Positions 50,141-63,272 of a stretch of 64,000 bases of DNA are shown here, one piece after another; position 1 is the first letter of the stretch, and each line of letters opens with the position of its first letter. The position numbers and the translations under genes are program-made. The notes beneath the pieces were generated by a model. The model ran no database searches. It was not told the origin of the DNA and saw only the letters and a list, made by a program, of their open reading frames with translations. This DNA comes from Muraenolepis orangiensis (lineage: Eukaryota > Chordata > Actinopteri > Gadiformes > Muraenolepididae), in assembly GCA_027704905.1 (NCBI GenBank), contig CM051015.1, positions 12,020,895 to 12,084,894 of the forward strand, given 5' to 3'.

Positions 50141-51817
50141 TAATAATGCTTGAAGGCATAGATTAGCATAGAGCTATAATCACCATTCTGTAAACAGAGA
50201 ACCCCTAACTTTATTCATCTTTTTATGTTTATTTTTTATTTTATTGTGTAAAGTATTCTTATAGTATTGTGTTCTACAATTCCATGAGGAAATGGCATTC
50301 CATTCCACTTTTGCTGTGGTTTTGTCTCTTGTCTCGTATTGAGAATTATAAACGGAACATTTAGAATTGTGGTTAATATTTAAACTGGGCAGACCAAGGA
50401 TTCAGCTCAATGTAAAGATTTGTCTGCAACAAAGGTTAGGCAACTGTTCTTTCCTTCCTTTTAGTTCAGGGGTGTCCAAACTGAATTTAAAAACTAAAAT
50501 GGAATATGGCCCGTTTGCATTCTTCAGTCCAAGGTCCAGCATCTCTGCTCCCGAAACGCTGGTCCTATCATAGGTGAGGTAAACATGGACGACAGTATTT
50601 GTGATGTGTTAATAAGCCCATTTACCATAATGTTATACCAATATCTAACAGCTAGTAGCCCATTTGATGTGTGAAATGAGCCCAATAATTGTATAGGCCA
50701 CACAACACACTTATTCTGTAATACAGTTCACCTTGCCCCTACCTTTGGAACAGGGCTGTGATTAGGGAGCATTCTTAGAAGATCGGGAACTTCTGTTCAG
50801 AGATGGAGCTGCTAGATGACGACATTAGGAGACATCATTGAACTCATGGACCACCTGCAGTGCCTTCACGGACCACCACTGATAACTGTAGAACCGGGTA
50901 GAACACTGCTGCTTTAATACTGTGTATGGCCGGTGACTATTATATGATTGTGTATCTGGCCCCCAATGAAAATACTTTGGACCCGCTTGCTTTGCAGTCG
51001 TTATGTTCTTCTTGTTCTTTCTTACTTTCTTTTGTTGTAGTTGTGTGCAAAGGGGGTTATGGTGGTAATTCAGTTTTAATTGAAAAGTCAGCGTTTCCAT
51101 TTTCAAGTATCTTGTACCCAGTCTCATTATTGGAAAGGTGGTTCGGCCTCTTGTTCTCCCTCTAATGAGCAAGGCAGGATGAGGCAGCAACTCAAGTTGC
51201 AGCAGTTATAAGGTCAGGCTGACTGACAACGGATTTCCACAAGCACCACACACACTACAGCAGAAACCTAATCCGGCAGCCGAGGCACAACACAACCTCA
51301 AGTGTTGTTTACCGCAATGGCCAAAGTAAGCAAGTTACAAATTAAGATAAGAAGTATATAAGTATCAATATTTATATTGACACAAACACAAAAATTGTAA
51401 ATAACCAAAAATAGCTTCGGTCTTATCATACTTTTGTGTGTGTGTTCCAATATTTTAATTAGTAAAGTGATGACACACAAGGATGTGGGCCCTTATTTGT
51501 TTGTATCCTGTATTAAACGTTAAAAATGGATGTGGCATTAGGTTCAGCATCACTTGGTTTAACCTTACGAGCGATCATAGTGGACAGGAAATGTGAATGT
51601 GTGATTATGGATCGGGGGGGGGAGGGCATGCAGGCGTCTATAACCGTAAATGATTATAACAATATAGTTTACACTTACTGTAAGTTGCGACCTCGTAGCG
51701 AGTGTTAATTTTCAATCAATTGAGATTGATTTACAGCTGCCTACTTAGTTACTGACGGTTGCCTGCCATGTATTACAATTTCTCTCTGTGTATCCATATT
51801 TTTGTGTGTGTGTGTGC

Positions 51818-51821
<4 letters not shown>

Positions 51822-51852
<31 letters not shown>

Positions 51853-51887
51853 CTCCTCACACTCATTCTATCCCTCCCCTTCTCACT

Positions 51888-51929
<42 letters not shown>

Positions 51930-51972
51930 CACGCACACACACGCACGCACACGCACACGCACACGCACACAC
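51822..51972. repeat. (CT)n then (CA)n/(CG) compound microsatellite
   Basis: CT tract at 51822-51850, CA tract from 51890, with CGCACA interruptions near the end. Confidence 0.93.
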
Positions 51973-52854
51973 GATGCGTTTTCTTCACACAACAAACAGG
52001 CAGAGGAGAAATATGAGGATTATATGAGTGAGAAGTGTTATAATAGAGTGTCGGCATGCCACACATGACTTCTTCAGAAAGAAGCTTTTCTCACAACAGG
52101 AGGGGCCATGTGGAACATTTCTTCTGCACTAAACACGCTGAGACGCCAAGGTGTGTATGTGTTCTGGACCTGGGCTGACAATAATCACATCAGCTGTCAA
52201 GACAGTGAGTGACCAAGGTTTCTTTTGGCCCACTCAAATGACGCATGAATCACATGAATTACATCATGACAAGTAGTTCATGGTGGGGCTTTTCAACCGT
52301 CAAATAAAGTTTCCCGGCACCATGCCGATTTTAAAATGCATCTGGATTAAGAATTAATATGTACTTCTATGCAAAACTCCATGAATAGCTCATTAAGCGG
52401 AATGCGGTTAACCTCGCGTGCTAATGGGTTGACATTAGCATATGACTCACAGAAGATTAATCGACGTCTGAAGATATTCATATGATTCTGTGCCGCGTGT
52501 CTGGAAGACTAAGAGGTCGTCGTGGCGAAATTATACATGAGGTATAATGTAAATGACAATGTGACCTCGTGTTTATAAATACACAAGGTGAAAACTGTAA
52601 CTAAATGATAGCAACATTGTGCAGACACTCAACAACTAGGTATGAAAAATATAAAAGGGACAGCGCCACCTCTGGTCAAAACAAGTCATTCCGATCATTC
52701 CCAAGTCATTCCCATCCCGACAGATAGTTAAGCGCGTGGAGGATAACAGACGTTTCGGTACGAGCTCCCGCAGTTTGTTTAGTTTACTTAATTTTCTTTT
52801 TTTCCCACTTTTCTTTTATATTTAAGTAACTGTATATGACTATAGTTAGTCACC

Positions 52855-54210
52855 ATGTGTGTTATCACATATGATCGCCAAACACTCTTGGATTTACGGA
52901 ACAATACAACCACAGACAACACAATAAAGGACTGGGACTTACCTGCGGAGATCCGGCGGGACAAAGGAGAGCGGAGGGAGGGGAGTCACCAAGCCCCGGG
53001 GGGAGGGGAGCCACCAAGCCCCGGGGGGAGGGGAGCCACCAAGCCCCGGGGGGCAACAACAAACGCGCCCGCAGGAGAGGGTCCCGTGGCGGCCTACTGG
53101 TTAGGACACGCCGGAGGCGATGGAAACCAGCCCTACCGAGCATTCTCCTCGCCAACGTCCAGTCTCTCGCTAACAAGTCGACAAACTGAACTGTCGTATA
53201 TCGCCTCGCAGCGGGACATCAGGGAGTGTTGCGCCATGATTTTTACGGAAATGTGGCTGTCCTCCGTGATTCCTGACGAAGCAGTGCAACCACCGGGATT
53301 CTCTTTGTTTCGGACCGACAGAACAGCTGAGTCCAGGGGGAAGAACAAAGGTGGGGGCGTATGCTGCTTGGTGAACAACAGCTGGTGTACGGACGTTCAG
53401 GTGCTTTCTCAACACTGCTCATCTAGTCTGGAATTACTGACTATCAAGTGTCGCCCTATTTACTTGCCGAGGGAAATCTCCGCTATTCTCATGTCGGCGG
53501 TTTACATCCAACCACGGGCTGTAGACAACGCCATTTCCCTGGCACTACACACGGCCCTGCAGCACCTAGACAGGATGGACACCTACGTCAGACTGCTGTT
53601 CATTGACTACAGCTCGGCGTTCAACACCATCGTTCCCTCCAAGTTGGTCCTAAAACTGAGGGACCTAGGTCTGGGCGCCCCCATCTGTAACTGGATTATG
53701 GACTTCCCGACGGGCAGGCCTCAAGTGGTGAAGATTGGGAACAACATCTCATCCACTCTGGTCCTCAACACCGGAGCACCCCAAGGCTGCTGCCTCAGTC
53801 CCCGGCTGTACTCTCTGTACACACATGACTGTACTGCCACGCACAGCAATAATCAAGTTGTTTGATTATCAAGTTTGCAGACGACACCACAGTCATCGGC
53901 TTGATAAGCGAGGGCGATGAGACAGAGTACAGAGATGAGGTGGTCCAGCTGACACGAAGGTGTGAGGACAACAGCCACGCACTGAATGTCAGCAAGACCA
54001 AGGAGCTCATCGTGGACTTCAGGAGCCACCGGGGCCCCCAGTCCACCATCAGCCTGGACGGGACACCGGTGGAAGTCGTCAGCTGCTTTCGTTTCCTTGG
54101 ACTACAGATTTCCGATGCCCTGGCTTGGACACGCAACACGGAGGTCATGCTAAAGAAGGCACACAAATGGCCAATGAAAATCTTGTATCTTGTATCTTCC
54201 AGTGGTGATG
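52855..54210 (+). mobile_element. LINE with endonuclease-RT internal deletion and frameshift
   Basis: The first frame (52855-53865) holds the N-terminal half of an APE-type endonuclease (CCAMIFTEMWLSSVIPDEA, then GGGVCCLVNNSW). It then jumps at about 53520, from VYIQP, straight into the reverse transcriptase at AISLALHTALQHLDRMD, LLFIDYSSAFNTIVPSKL and NTGAPQGCCLSPRLYSLYTH. The RT continues in another frame from 53862: KFADDTTVIGL, LNVSKTKELIVDF, FRFLGLQISDALAW. The tail repeats CTTGTAT near 54185-54200. The copy is internally deleted, frameshifted and 3' truncated in the RT. It is the same group as the fragment at 2640-3525. Confidence 0.9.
52981..53053 (+). repeat. 25-bp tandem repeat within the LINE 5' region, three copies
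   Basis: The unit GGGAGCCACCAAGCCCCGGG plus GGGAG is repeated three times, upstream of the endonuclease part. LINE 5' regions often carry such repeats. Confidence 0.9.
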
Positions 54211-54593
54211 TTGATGTGATTAAATCAAACACTAACTGAAACAGCTCTCACTTTCACTTTGTTTCAGTTTGAAGGTTTTTTTTATTCTCTTTGAGAGAAG
54301 GGGGAAAAAATAACCCTTAAGAGAGCGATAACCCAAAATAAATGTGTGACTTTCTGCACTTTCGGGTGGGCTACCCTCGTATTGTAGCTAACCATCACTC
54401 ATCCACCTTCGGTGTGGTCCCCCCCTACAGCTCGGGTTTCTGGCTCCCTGCCCACCTCATGGCAGAAGACCTCTGGTTAACACTCTGTCCTCCCGCTACA
54501 CCTCAACCCCCAAACTGAATGCGGCTCGGGGCTTTGCATGCAAGCAGGGCAGCCTGGCGCTGAGAGGAATCAGGCTTATCGGGGGAGGTAGTG

Positions 54594-54643
54594 GAGGTGG
54601 TGGTGGTGGTGTGGTGGTGGTGGTGGTGGTGGTGGTGGTGTGG
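54594..54643. repeat. (GGT)n microsatellite
   Basis: Interrupted GGT/GTG tract of about 16 units. Confidence 0.9.
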
Positions 54644-54850
54644 AGGGTGTGGTTAGAATCCAGATCGGGGAGTTATGGAAAGTAGAATATTTCAGGGTTG
54701 GCGAGGGCTGGAACACGAGTATGTTTTCAGAGTGCCTGCACATGGTTTTAATGGGGGAAGTATGTATGGAGAGCTGGCACAGCTGCTGTGACTACTTGTC
54801 ATAAAAGCAGTCGTGGATGTTAATGACGTTCTTTTTTTAGGATTTAATGG

Positions 54851-55009
<159 letters not shown>

Positions 55010-55284
55010 ACTCTAACTCTGATTCACCACCTCCCATCCAGCACACACACACATGCACAGTTCCATAATGGTGATAATTACATATATGGACATTGTTGCT
55101 TATTATCCTCTACTCGAGGTGAGATACTAATAGATCAGTTTTTGTACTAATTACCTTCTGTTACCACGTGCATGGGTGTGTGTGCTTGTGTGTATGTGTG
55201 TGTGTGTGTGTGTGCGCGTGAAAATGTGGAAGGAAAAGCTTTCCCAATTAGCAAAAAATGCACACACGTGATCTACACTCCACA

Positions 55285-55360
55285 CGATATATATATAGAT
55301 ATATATATATATATCTATATATCTATCTATATATAGATAGATATAGATATAGATATTTGA
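55285..55360. repeat. (TA)/(TAGA) AT-rich palindromic microsatellite
   Basis: ATATAGATATATAT and ATCTATATATCTATC-type units that can pair with each other. Confidence 0.85.
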
Positions 55361-55562
55361 AGCTATGTTTAGCTCAAGCGTAAACAAACGGTCATAAAAG
55401 GTCATGGTGATTCTGAAAGGTATATGGTCTGGTTGCTCCGGGGCCAACACTAAGTGATAACACTTTTTAATTACACTTTCAGATGCTTAAAGTATGACCT
55501 AATGTCCATGCCATTATGATGGTAATTTTGTCCGCACAACTATAAACATGATAGAACACACA

Positions 55563-55856
<294 letters not shown>

Positions 55857-56248
55857 TCCATACAAACATATCCAGACACACGAGCCATTGAGTCTCAAAA
55901 CAATCATTGACAAATAAGCAATTCAACAGAATGTCCAATCCAAGTTGTAGCTTGTTCCAGTGAAACTCCACACACTTCTGTGCTGGGGCCTGAGCATCCA
56001 GCCACCTACCCTCTATGAGCACAGGGCACAGAGAGGGCCTGGGAGAGAGATACTGTGACAGGGAGAGGAGGAGGGGAGGAGAGGAGGAGGAGGAGGAGGA
56101 GGAGGAGGGGAGGAGGAGCGTGTTCCTCTGCCATTCGGCTGCCGATGGGGCCCTTCACTGGATCAACACAAGTCCAGATTCACACTGCCCTCATCCCTCT
56201 GCATCTTTGAAGCCTGCTGCAGCGTCGGCCCTTTTGAAGCGGGCCAAG

Positions 56249-56284
<36 letters not shown>

Positions 56285-56299
56285 ACACACACACACACA

Positions 56300-56540
56300 C
56301 ACACGCACACTGAGTGCACGCAGTTATCTGGCGACCAAAAGGTTGCTGGTTCGATCACCGCCGTCTCCCGTTAAGTGTCGAGGTTGTCTTGAGTTGCAAG
56401 ACAACTCACCCTCACTATGAATGTGAATGTGAGGCACTGATTGGAAAGGGCTTTGAGTGGCCGCTGGCTACTCTAGCGCTAAGAGCAGTCCATTTACAAT
56501 ATGCTCTTTCGTTTTTAAATGTGGACACATTGATTTGGAA
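56300..56540 (+). mobile_element. tRNA-derived SINE of a second family
   Basis: A head with GCAGTTATCTGGCGACCAAA then GGTTGCTGGTTCGATCACC (box B-like GGTTCGATCAC), followed by a body and the tail GGGCTTTGAGTGGCCGCTGG near AGAGCAGTCCATTTACA. This tRNA-like head and tail combination is common in fish genomes. Confidence 0.65.
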
Positions 56541-56861
56541 TTACGTTTTTAATCCTTTTAATCAACTCAACTAGAAGTAGACCTTTGGTTGTGTTCCAAG
56601 ACAGGGTCATATCGTCTCGTCTGACCCCCCTAAGCGTCCTGGCGTCTGTCATTTTTATATTGGGGATATATAGGGACTATATTTTTCACAGCATCTTTCC
56701 CTGTTTCAAAGTAGGCGTAGATGATATAATCACGCATTAATCATTCAAAGAAAGAAATAACGTTAAAAGTGAGGAGGCAGAAGCGTTATTAAATCAATTA
56801 GTCTACCCAGAAGCTATTTGAGTAATACATCACATTGAGGAGGACTCTCGCTCTCTCTCCT

Positions 56862-56878
56862 CCATCTCTCTCTCTCTC

Positions 56879-56932
<54 letters not shown>

Positions 56933-56966
56933 CTCTCCTCTCTCCTCTCTCTCTCTCTCTCTCTCT
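56862..56966. repeat. (CT)n microsatellite with CC slips
   Basis: CT repeats with repeated TCCTCT interruptions. Confidence 0.95.
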
Positions 56967-57116
56967 GGGTGGAGGATCAAACCCATCGCCGCTGGAGATC
57001 ATTAGAAGCCTGCTCGTCTGATGTGTGCCAAACCATTTTTATTTTTTTTAAATCACGCCGCATGTCGCCAAAGTAACAGTTTGACAAGATGACCGCCGGA
57101 ATCCCCGGGTCCCCTC

Positions 57117-57118
<2 letters not shown>

Positions 57119-57149
<31 letters not shown>
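57119..57149. repeat. (TCA)n microsatellite
   Basis: About ten TCA units ending in TCGTCG. Confidence 0.93.
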
Positions 57150-57600
57150 GTCGTAGAATCTGAATCTGATTAAGAATGCTATTATTTTCATTGCACAAGT
57201 GAACAAATTAAATTGTGAAGCAGTCCTCATGGTCACACTGCAGGTGGGGGGGGTGTTGAAGGTTATGATTGAGATGCAGTTCGGCCAATGTTTGCGTGCG
57301 GGGCTTAAGTTGTCGACTACATGCCAGCCAATGGTGGCATGCGAGAAGGCGGGACATAAGGAGAGAAGAGGACGTCTGCTTACCCTAATCTTACACACAG
57401 CAACAGCAATTAAAACACATATTAATGATTTTAAAACTAAACTTAACAAAACAAAACCAAATAAACAGATTTTGGAATTGCTAAATATGAGTCAGATGTA
57501 TATAGAGTATGGATGTATATATAGATATTGCAGTGGCCCTATGTACAGTAGTGTAAACAGTCAGTCTGTGATTGTCTGTGATAAATAGACACTATACTAA

Positions 57601-57856
57601 TACTAAATCTAAATGATTGGTCACATACATGAACACACAACAGTGCAATTAATTTCTCTGCATTCAACCCATCCTAGCATTAGGAGCAGTGGGCAGCTAT
57701 TTGTATATACACAGCGCCCGGGGAGCAGTGTAAGGGGTCTTGTGCCTTGCTCATGGGCACCTCGGCAGTGCCCATGGGGTTTTCGGAGACTTGAACCGGC
57801 GAACCTTCCGGTTCCCAAGCCGTGTCCCGAGAGACTGAGCTGCTGCTGCCGCCCCC
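57601..57856 (-). mobile_element. tRNA-derived SINE, copy 6
   Basis: Antisense full-length copy of the family at 15276-15543, including TTGCTCATGGGCACC and the head GACTTGAACCGGCGAACC. Confidence 0.86.
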
Positions 57857-57990
57857 ACTACCCCCCCCCCCTACTTCATTATAGATAGATATAGATAATC
57901 CTTCTGACACCATGCGGACGGCAATTTGTATTTCAGATCAAATAATAATCAAATAATACCCCCCCCCCCCAGTGCCAGCCCAACACACGT

Positions 57991-58117
57991 AGCTGGGTAG
58001 ACTTAGCTGGGTAGATGAAGCTGGGTAGATGAAGCTGGGTAGATGAAGCTGGGTAGATGAAGCTGGTAGATGAAGCTGTGTAGATGAAGCTGGGTAGATG
58101 AAGCTGGGTAGATGAAG
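57991..58117. repeat. 14-bp minisatellite AGCTGGGTAGATGA, about nine copies
   Basis: Head-to-tail 14-mers with few changes. One unit has lost two G's, making a 12-mer. Confidence 0.93.
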
Positions 58118-58129
58118 TGGCGATGCTAC

Positions 58130-58570
58130 TTGGCGCCGTGGCGCTCGTAATGCATTTGATTGAGTGGAAGCGGCGTCTCGCGAGAATTGCCGTAAGCGGG
58201 TTTGGTGCAGATGGCTCCTTTCAGCGCGTGGGGGACTAATTGTTTTTGCACTTGGGTGTTTTAAAAAAACAAAAAATGACATCTGATTAAATCCCGCCGC
58301 CATTAAGGCGCCGCGAAGACCGCGGCGCCATCCATCACGTTGAAGTTCGGCAATTGCGTTGTTTATCATTTTCAACAGGTCCATTTGACTTTGACTGAAA
58401 ATAAGAAAACACCCCGCCGCACTATTAGCCGCTGGGAAGTGGCCAGGCAATTTCGACGGAGAGAGGCAAAGTAATTATGCCTCTGTTCATAATTTTGGCT
58501 TTCACGCCGGTGGCGACCGCGTTCACTTAATGGAGGCCACAAGGACGAGAAGGAAGTGGACGACAAGGGC
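58130..58570. other. Unique intergenic block, no gene seen
   Basis: Complex sequence with CG-containing blocks (GGCGCCGCGAAGACCGCGGC type) and TAAT motifs. No open frame is convincing. Confidence 0.3.
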
Positions 58571-58597
58571 TGATTATGGAGGTTGGGGAAGACTACA

Positions 58598-58634
<37 letters not shown>
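58598..58634. repeat. (CA)n microsatellite
   Basis: About 18 CA units. An ATC-rich stretch follows at 58738-58775. Confidence 0.93.
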
Positions 58635-58635
<1 letters not shown>

Positions 58636-58908
58636 CGGATGTCAGATAACTGGCCGCCTGGTCACTGCGATGCCGTAATATTGAATACCTTATCAGCAAT
58701 CCTCTTCATCCTCGTCCTCCTCCTCCTTCTCTTCCTCCTCATCATCATCATCATCCTCATCCTCATCATCACCCTCCTCGTCGTCTTTCTCTTTTTCCCG
58801 CCTCCCTGCCTCACCCTTCAGTCGCGTTGACTCATCGCCTCACACCTCGCTCTGTCGAGCATGTTGCCAGTGGACGTGTTTAGCTCACAGTCGGTGTGGA
58901 CTATACAC

Positions 58909-59151
58909 CGCACGCACACGCACACCCACACACACGCACACGCACACGCACACACCCACACACACGGGCGCGCACGCACACACCTCTTCTTCCACAGCTG
59001 GAGGTGTGACACAGTGATAAAGTGGCACATGTGCTCACAAGAGGAGGGGGGCCCAGCCCTCAGGTATTTTTAGCCCCCCCCACACCAACACACACACACG
59101 CACACACACACACATACCAACACACACACGCACACACACATACCAACACAC

Positions 59152-59182
<31 letters not shown>
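58909..59182. repeat. Compound (CA)n/(CGCA) tracts
   Basis: Tracts at 58909-58980 and 59090-59182. In the second, CACACATACCAACACACACACG is repeated. Confidence 0.93.
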
Positions 59183-59220
59183 GCAGACACACCAGCCTGA
59201 GAGAAAGCAAACCTGGGCCA

Positions 59221-59360
<140 letters not shown>

Positions 59361-59681
59361 AACACAACAGATGTTGTGATCTCGTGGGCCACACGCGTGT
59401 CGCCTCTCCGCCTTCCGTTCGCCGCGGTTCAATAATACTCAGGAAAGGACGGCGTGGATGGCCAGTGTAGCGTCCCTCGTTTGTTTCCACACCTTCTGCA
59501 ATCACCATCTGCTTATCACCGCATCACACTGGTTTTGTTGAATTATTTTTCATCTCAAACACACGGCAACCAAAACAAATAAAAGATAGAATGTGCCGTG
59601 ACATGGTATTGACTCAGATGCAATGTTGTAATGAGATGCAGTGTTGGATGTCAAACCTATTCATCTGATATTGATTTTTCC

Positions 59682-59785
59682 TGTGTGTGTGTGTGTGTGT
59701 GCGTGTGCGTGTGCGTGTGCGTGCGTGCGTGCGTGCGTGTGTGCGTGTGCGTGTGTGCGTGTGCATGTGCGTGTGTGTCAGTGTG
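59682..59785. repeat. GT/GC compound microsatellite
   Basis: (GT)n then GCGTGTGCGTGC-type units. Confidence 0.93.
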
Positions 59786-60829
59786 TGGGTGTAACTCAAT
59801 TGTCTTTTGATACATTGCCAATGCTAGCATGAGTGAAATTCCAGCGATGCAATGCTTATAATATTTTGTATTAGCCATCGCCAGAGATGAAAACCCATTA
59901 AATATATTAGATTATGGTGCAATTTGCCTCACTGTTGAAACACATTCCAGGGTGAAAACTCCTGGGTGAAACTTGGATCTGAAACCTTTTTGGGGGGCTG
60001 ATAGGGATCTAACCTTAAAGCCAGAGCTCTTATATGGTTAAGTTAGCTTCTACTGAGCCCTCAAATCACTGAACTGATTTAAGGAAGGTATACAAGACGC
60101 ACTCACCAGTCCTTGAAGATGAATAGGCTTACATCTCTCCCACTGTCTATATACATATATATCTCTATATATATTTAATCATTAATTTCTCTATGTTATT
60201 GCTTCAGAAGTTTGAGGGGAGCTAATAACGTGGGTGGGGGGTGGGGGGGTGCAAGGTATAGATAAGGAAATAACTTGGAAAATTGCATTTGCCACACACC
60301 ATCATTCATAACCGTCACCAGATAATGAGGGAAATTGCCATTGACTCACACATCCCTGTCGTCCTCACATTGATCAAGGCCTTTGGAATTGCAAATTCCC
60401 CCGCCCCGGGGAAAGTCTAGATTACCATGCATTAATTAGTAGACGACCCAGACAGGGCTACTACTACATACTGTAGGTGTGAGACGTGGATCAGAAACGG
60501 CACAAAGACACAAAGCAGCGAGCTCATGACACAAAGCAGTCCCCATGGTTTCAAGAGTATAGGCCCTACAACAAACAAACAAACAAGACACCAGGGACAC
60601 CTACCTTCTTGCATGCCACTCCGTGGGGTTTTGATAGAAGTGGAAAACAAAAAAAACAAGGGAAGGAAAACACACAAAGGCAGAAAGGCAGAAAGAATGA
60701 AGGGAAATAATAATGAGTGGTTTCTTTCCATAGTCGGGGGTTTGCCCGAATTTCTCATCCCGTGACTATGTGCGACTTCAGCCAAAGGATGGAGTTTTAC
60801 AAAAATAAAAAAGCACAGTCTTACTCCAC

Positions 60830-60831
<2 letters not shown>

Positions 60832-60876
<45 letters not shown>
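60832..60876. repeat. (TA)n microsatellite
   Basis: About 22 TA units. Confidence 0.93.
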
Positions 60877-60880
<4 letters not shown>

Positions 60881-61195
60881 TCAAAGCCACAACAACAACG
60901 ACAAACAAAAAAGCGTCCGAGAGCTAGGTGCTCCCGACGGTGCACCAGGTGGCTCCAAGGCACTCTGGCAGCTGCCATGCATGTGCACTTTAGTGTTTGG
61001 CACAAAAGGAGCAAGTGGTATTCATCCCCCCCCCCCCATCACCCCATCACCCCCCCATCCCCCCATCACCCCATCACCCCATCCTTCAGCGGGACACACT
61101 GAGCTAAACCGGGGCCACCCTGGATGTCCGCCTGCCGCCAGATCTCTGTACGACACCGAGCCCTACCAGGCAGACGCCCAACGACAGCGACTGAT

Positions 61196-61262
61196 GCACG
61201 TAGGCCTGGGGGGGGGGGGAGGGGAGAGGGGGGGGGGGGGAGGGGGGTGGGGGGTCGGGGAG
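61196..61262. repeat. G-rich, quadruplex-prone tract
   Basis: Four or more G runs of six to ten separated by A, AGA or T. Faces a C-rich stretch at 61026-61082. Confidence 0.9.
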
Positions 61263-61409
61263 AGCGAGCGAGTTTCAGACCCTTAATCATGCATGGATAC
61301 TTGTTTCAAAAAGACACGGCAGGCAGCCTCGGGAACTTAAATCATTGATTTGGTGGTGGGAGATATATAGAGAAGGGAGAGGGGAAGGTGGGTGGATGAA
61401 CGGAAACGG

Positions 61410-61575
<166 letters not shown>

Positions 61576-61680
61576 AGGGGTGCTCTGATGGGTCTGCCGC
61601 CGATCGTTATCGGCCGAGATTCAAACCGATCGATCGGCGCTCTCAAAAACGGCCGATAAGAAGAGCCGATCAACGCAAAA
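61576..61680. mobile_element. Possible hAT-like transposon terminus
   Basis: AGGGGTGCTCTGATGGGTCT followed by CGATCGTTATCGGCCGA resembles the common fish repeat end AGGGGTGC with GATCGGCCGAT palindromes. The other end was not found. Confidence 0.3.
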
Positions 61681-62154
61681 TACATGAGACTTTCTCTTGG
61701 TGCGCGCCCATTGAATACCACGACAAGCTTAGACATCTGAGAGGTCATCACGTCGTTAAGGCTAGAAAAGATGCGGCGGTTAAAATAGAATAATTATTGG
61801 TACAATTTCAGGCAGACTGTCAGGCAGGGTTTTGTGTCTACATTTGAAGTAGGCCTACATTTAGAAAAGCCCCGGCTATATATAGGCTTTAATGGTTCCT
61901 TATGCTTTGAAACTGTTCAGTGTTGAGCAAATTTAGCTTTTATTCCTTAGGAAGGCTAAAAGTGCTCGTTAGCCAAGCATAGGCTATTATATTGGTTTTA
62001 GTTTTTACAAAATGTTGCATATGCTGCCTTCCACTTTCTCAGGTCTTGATTATATTTCTGCAATGCATTTCAGAATAGTTACTTTCATTGCTCTAAATAG
62101 TAATTCTATATATAATACTACACAATAGATGGAACTTTAAATGGAAGATCCCCA

Positions 62155-62179
62155 TATATATATATCCCTATATATATAT

Positions 62180-62263
<84 letters not shown>
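62155..62263. repeat. (TA)n microsatellite
   Basis: CCCTATATATAT units then a pure TA tract of about 40 units. Confidence 0.95.
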
Positions 62264-62265
<2 letters not shown>

Positions 62266-62991
62266 GCAGCTGAAAATGGAGCTCGTTTCTTTCCTCCGAC
62301 TCAAAGGAAGAACTCAAACTGAAGGGCATAGGCTTTTCACAACATCATTACTGCCTATAGTCCAATCTCAGCAGCCAGCTCACACTCCTATTGTCAGACA
62401 CTATACTTACGCCGCCGTTGGCGTTTGATTGATAAGGTTTGACCTTGGTCGACGGGTTTATATTCCCGTTGTATTTATCGCATCGCGCTCCGCAAACCAA
62501 CACGTCGACCGTGTCGGTTCAAAACGGTTCGAAACCAAAAAACATGGCTTCCCTCCAGTTACAGCGGATGGAACGGAAAAAGACCTCAGTTCTTTGTTTG
62601 TCATTTGAATACTGTGAGGGAAAACCAACCTCGAAGCTGCGTGTCGCTACAGAGGATTAAACAGGGTATAATTTCCTGTTCAAAGGCCAACTATACAGTA
62701 TGTGATCCCCCCCCTCCAACATGTCACCCACGAGGGTCCTATCAGTCACATATCACTGCCGGCCACAGCCACGTCCAAGAGGGCCTCTAGGTGACGGATT
62801 ATCAATAACGCTATTATATGGCCTGTCAGGAGATATGACAGAGGACGTTGGGCCGTCACATCAGAGTGCAACAACACGAACAACAACAGCAACCGCACAA
62901 TATGTTATGGGTTTCCCAAGATAGCAAGACTTTTGTTATAGGGTTTTTGGTTTCTTTTTGGTTGATTGTAGTGGCTTGTGGTTGTGTTACG

Positions 62992-63141
62992 GGGCGGCAG
63001 GATAGCTCAGATAGTCAGTTGGGCCTTGGCTCGGCTTGGGAACCGGAAGGGGGCCGGTTTAAAGTACCCGAGAACACCTGGGCACTGCTGAGGGGGCCCT
63101 TGAGCAAGGCACCGGACCTCCCTACACAGCTCCACGGCCGG

Positions 63142-63186
<45 letters not shown>

Positions 63187-63272
63187 AGCTGCCCACTTCT
63201 CCTAACACTAGGATGGGTTAAATGCAGAGAAACTAATGTCACTGTGTATGTGTATGTGACCAAAGATTTGGG
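62992..63272 (+). mobile_element. tRNA-derived SINE, copy 7 (sense orientation)
   Basis: The only + strand copy of the main SINE family: GGGGCGGCAGGATAGCTCAG at the start, TTGAGCAAGGCACCGGACC in the body, and GGTTAAATGCAGAGAAACTA before the tail. A (TA)n expansion has grown in the middle, where other copies have TGTATATACAGC. Its box B is diverged (GGTTTAAAGTACC). Confidence 0.88.

Noticed and set aside
50467..50910. DNA transposon fragment beginning TTCAGGGGTGTCCAAACT
   Set aside because: The start looks like a hAT-type repeat, but the remainder is too diverged to define ends.
61576..62520. Complete hAT transposon between 61576 and about 62500
   Set aside because: Only one terminus-like sequence was recognised; no matching inverted end, target duplication or transposase was found.
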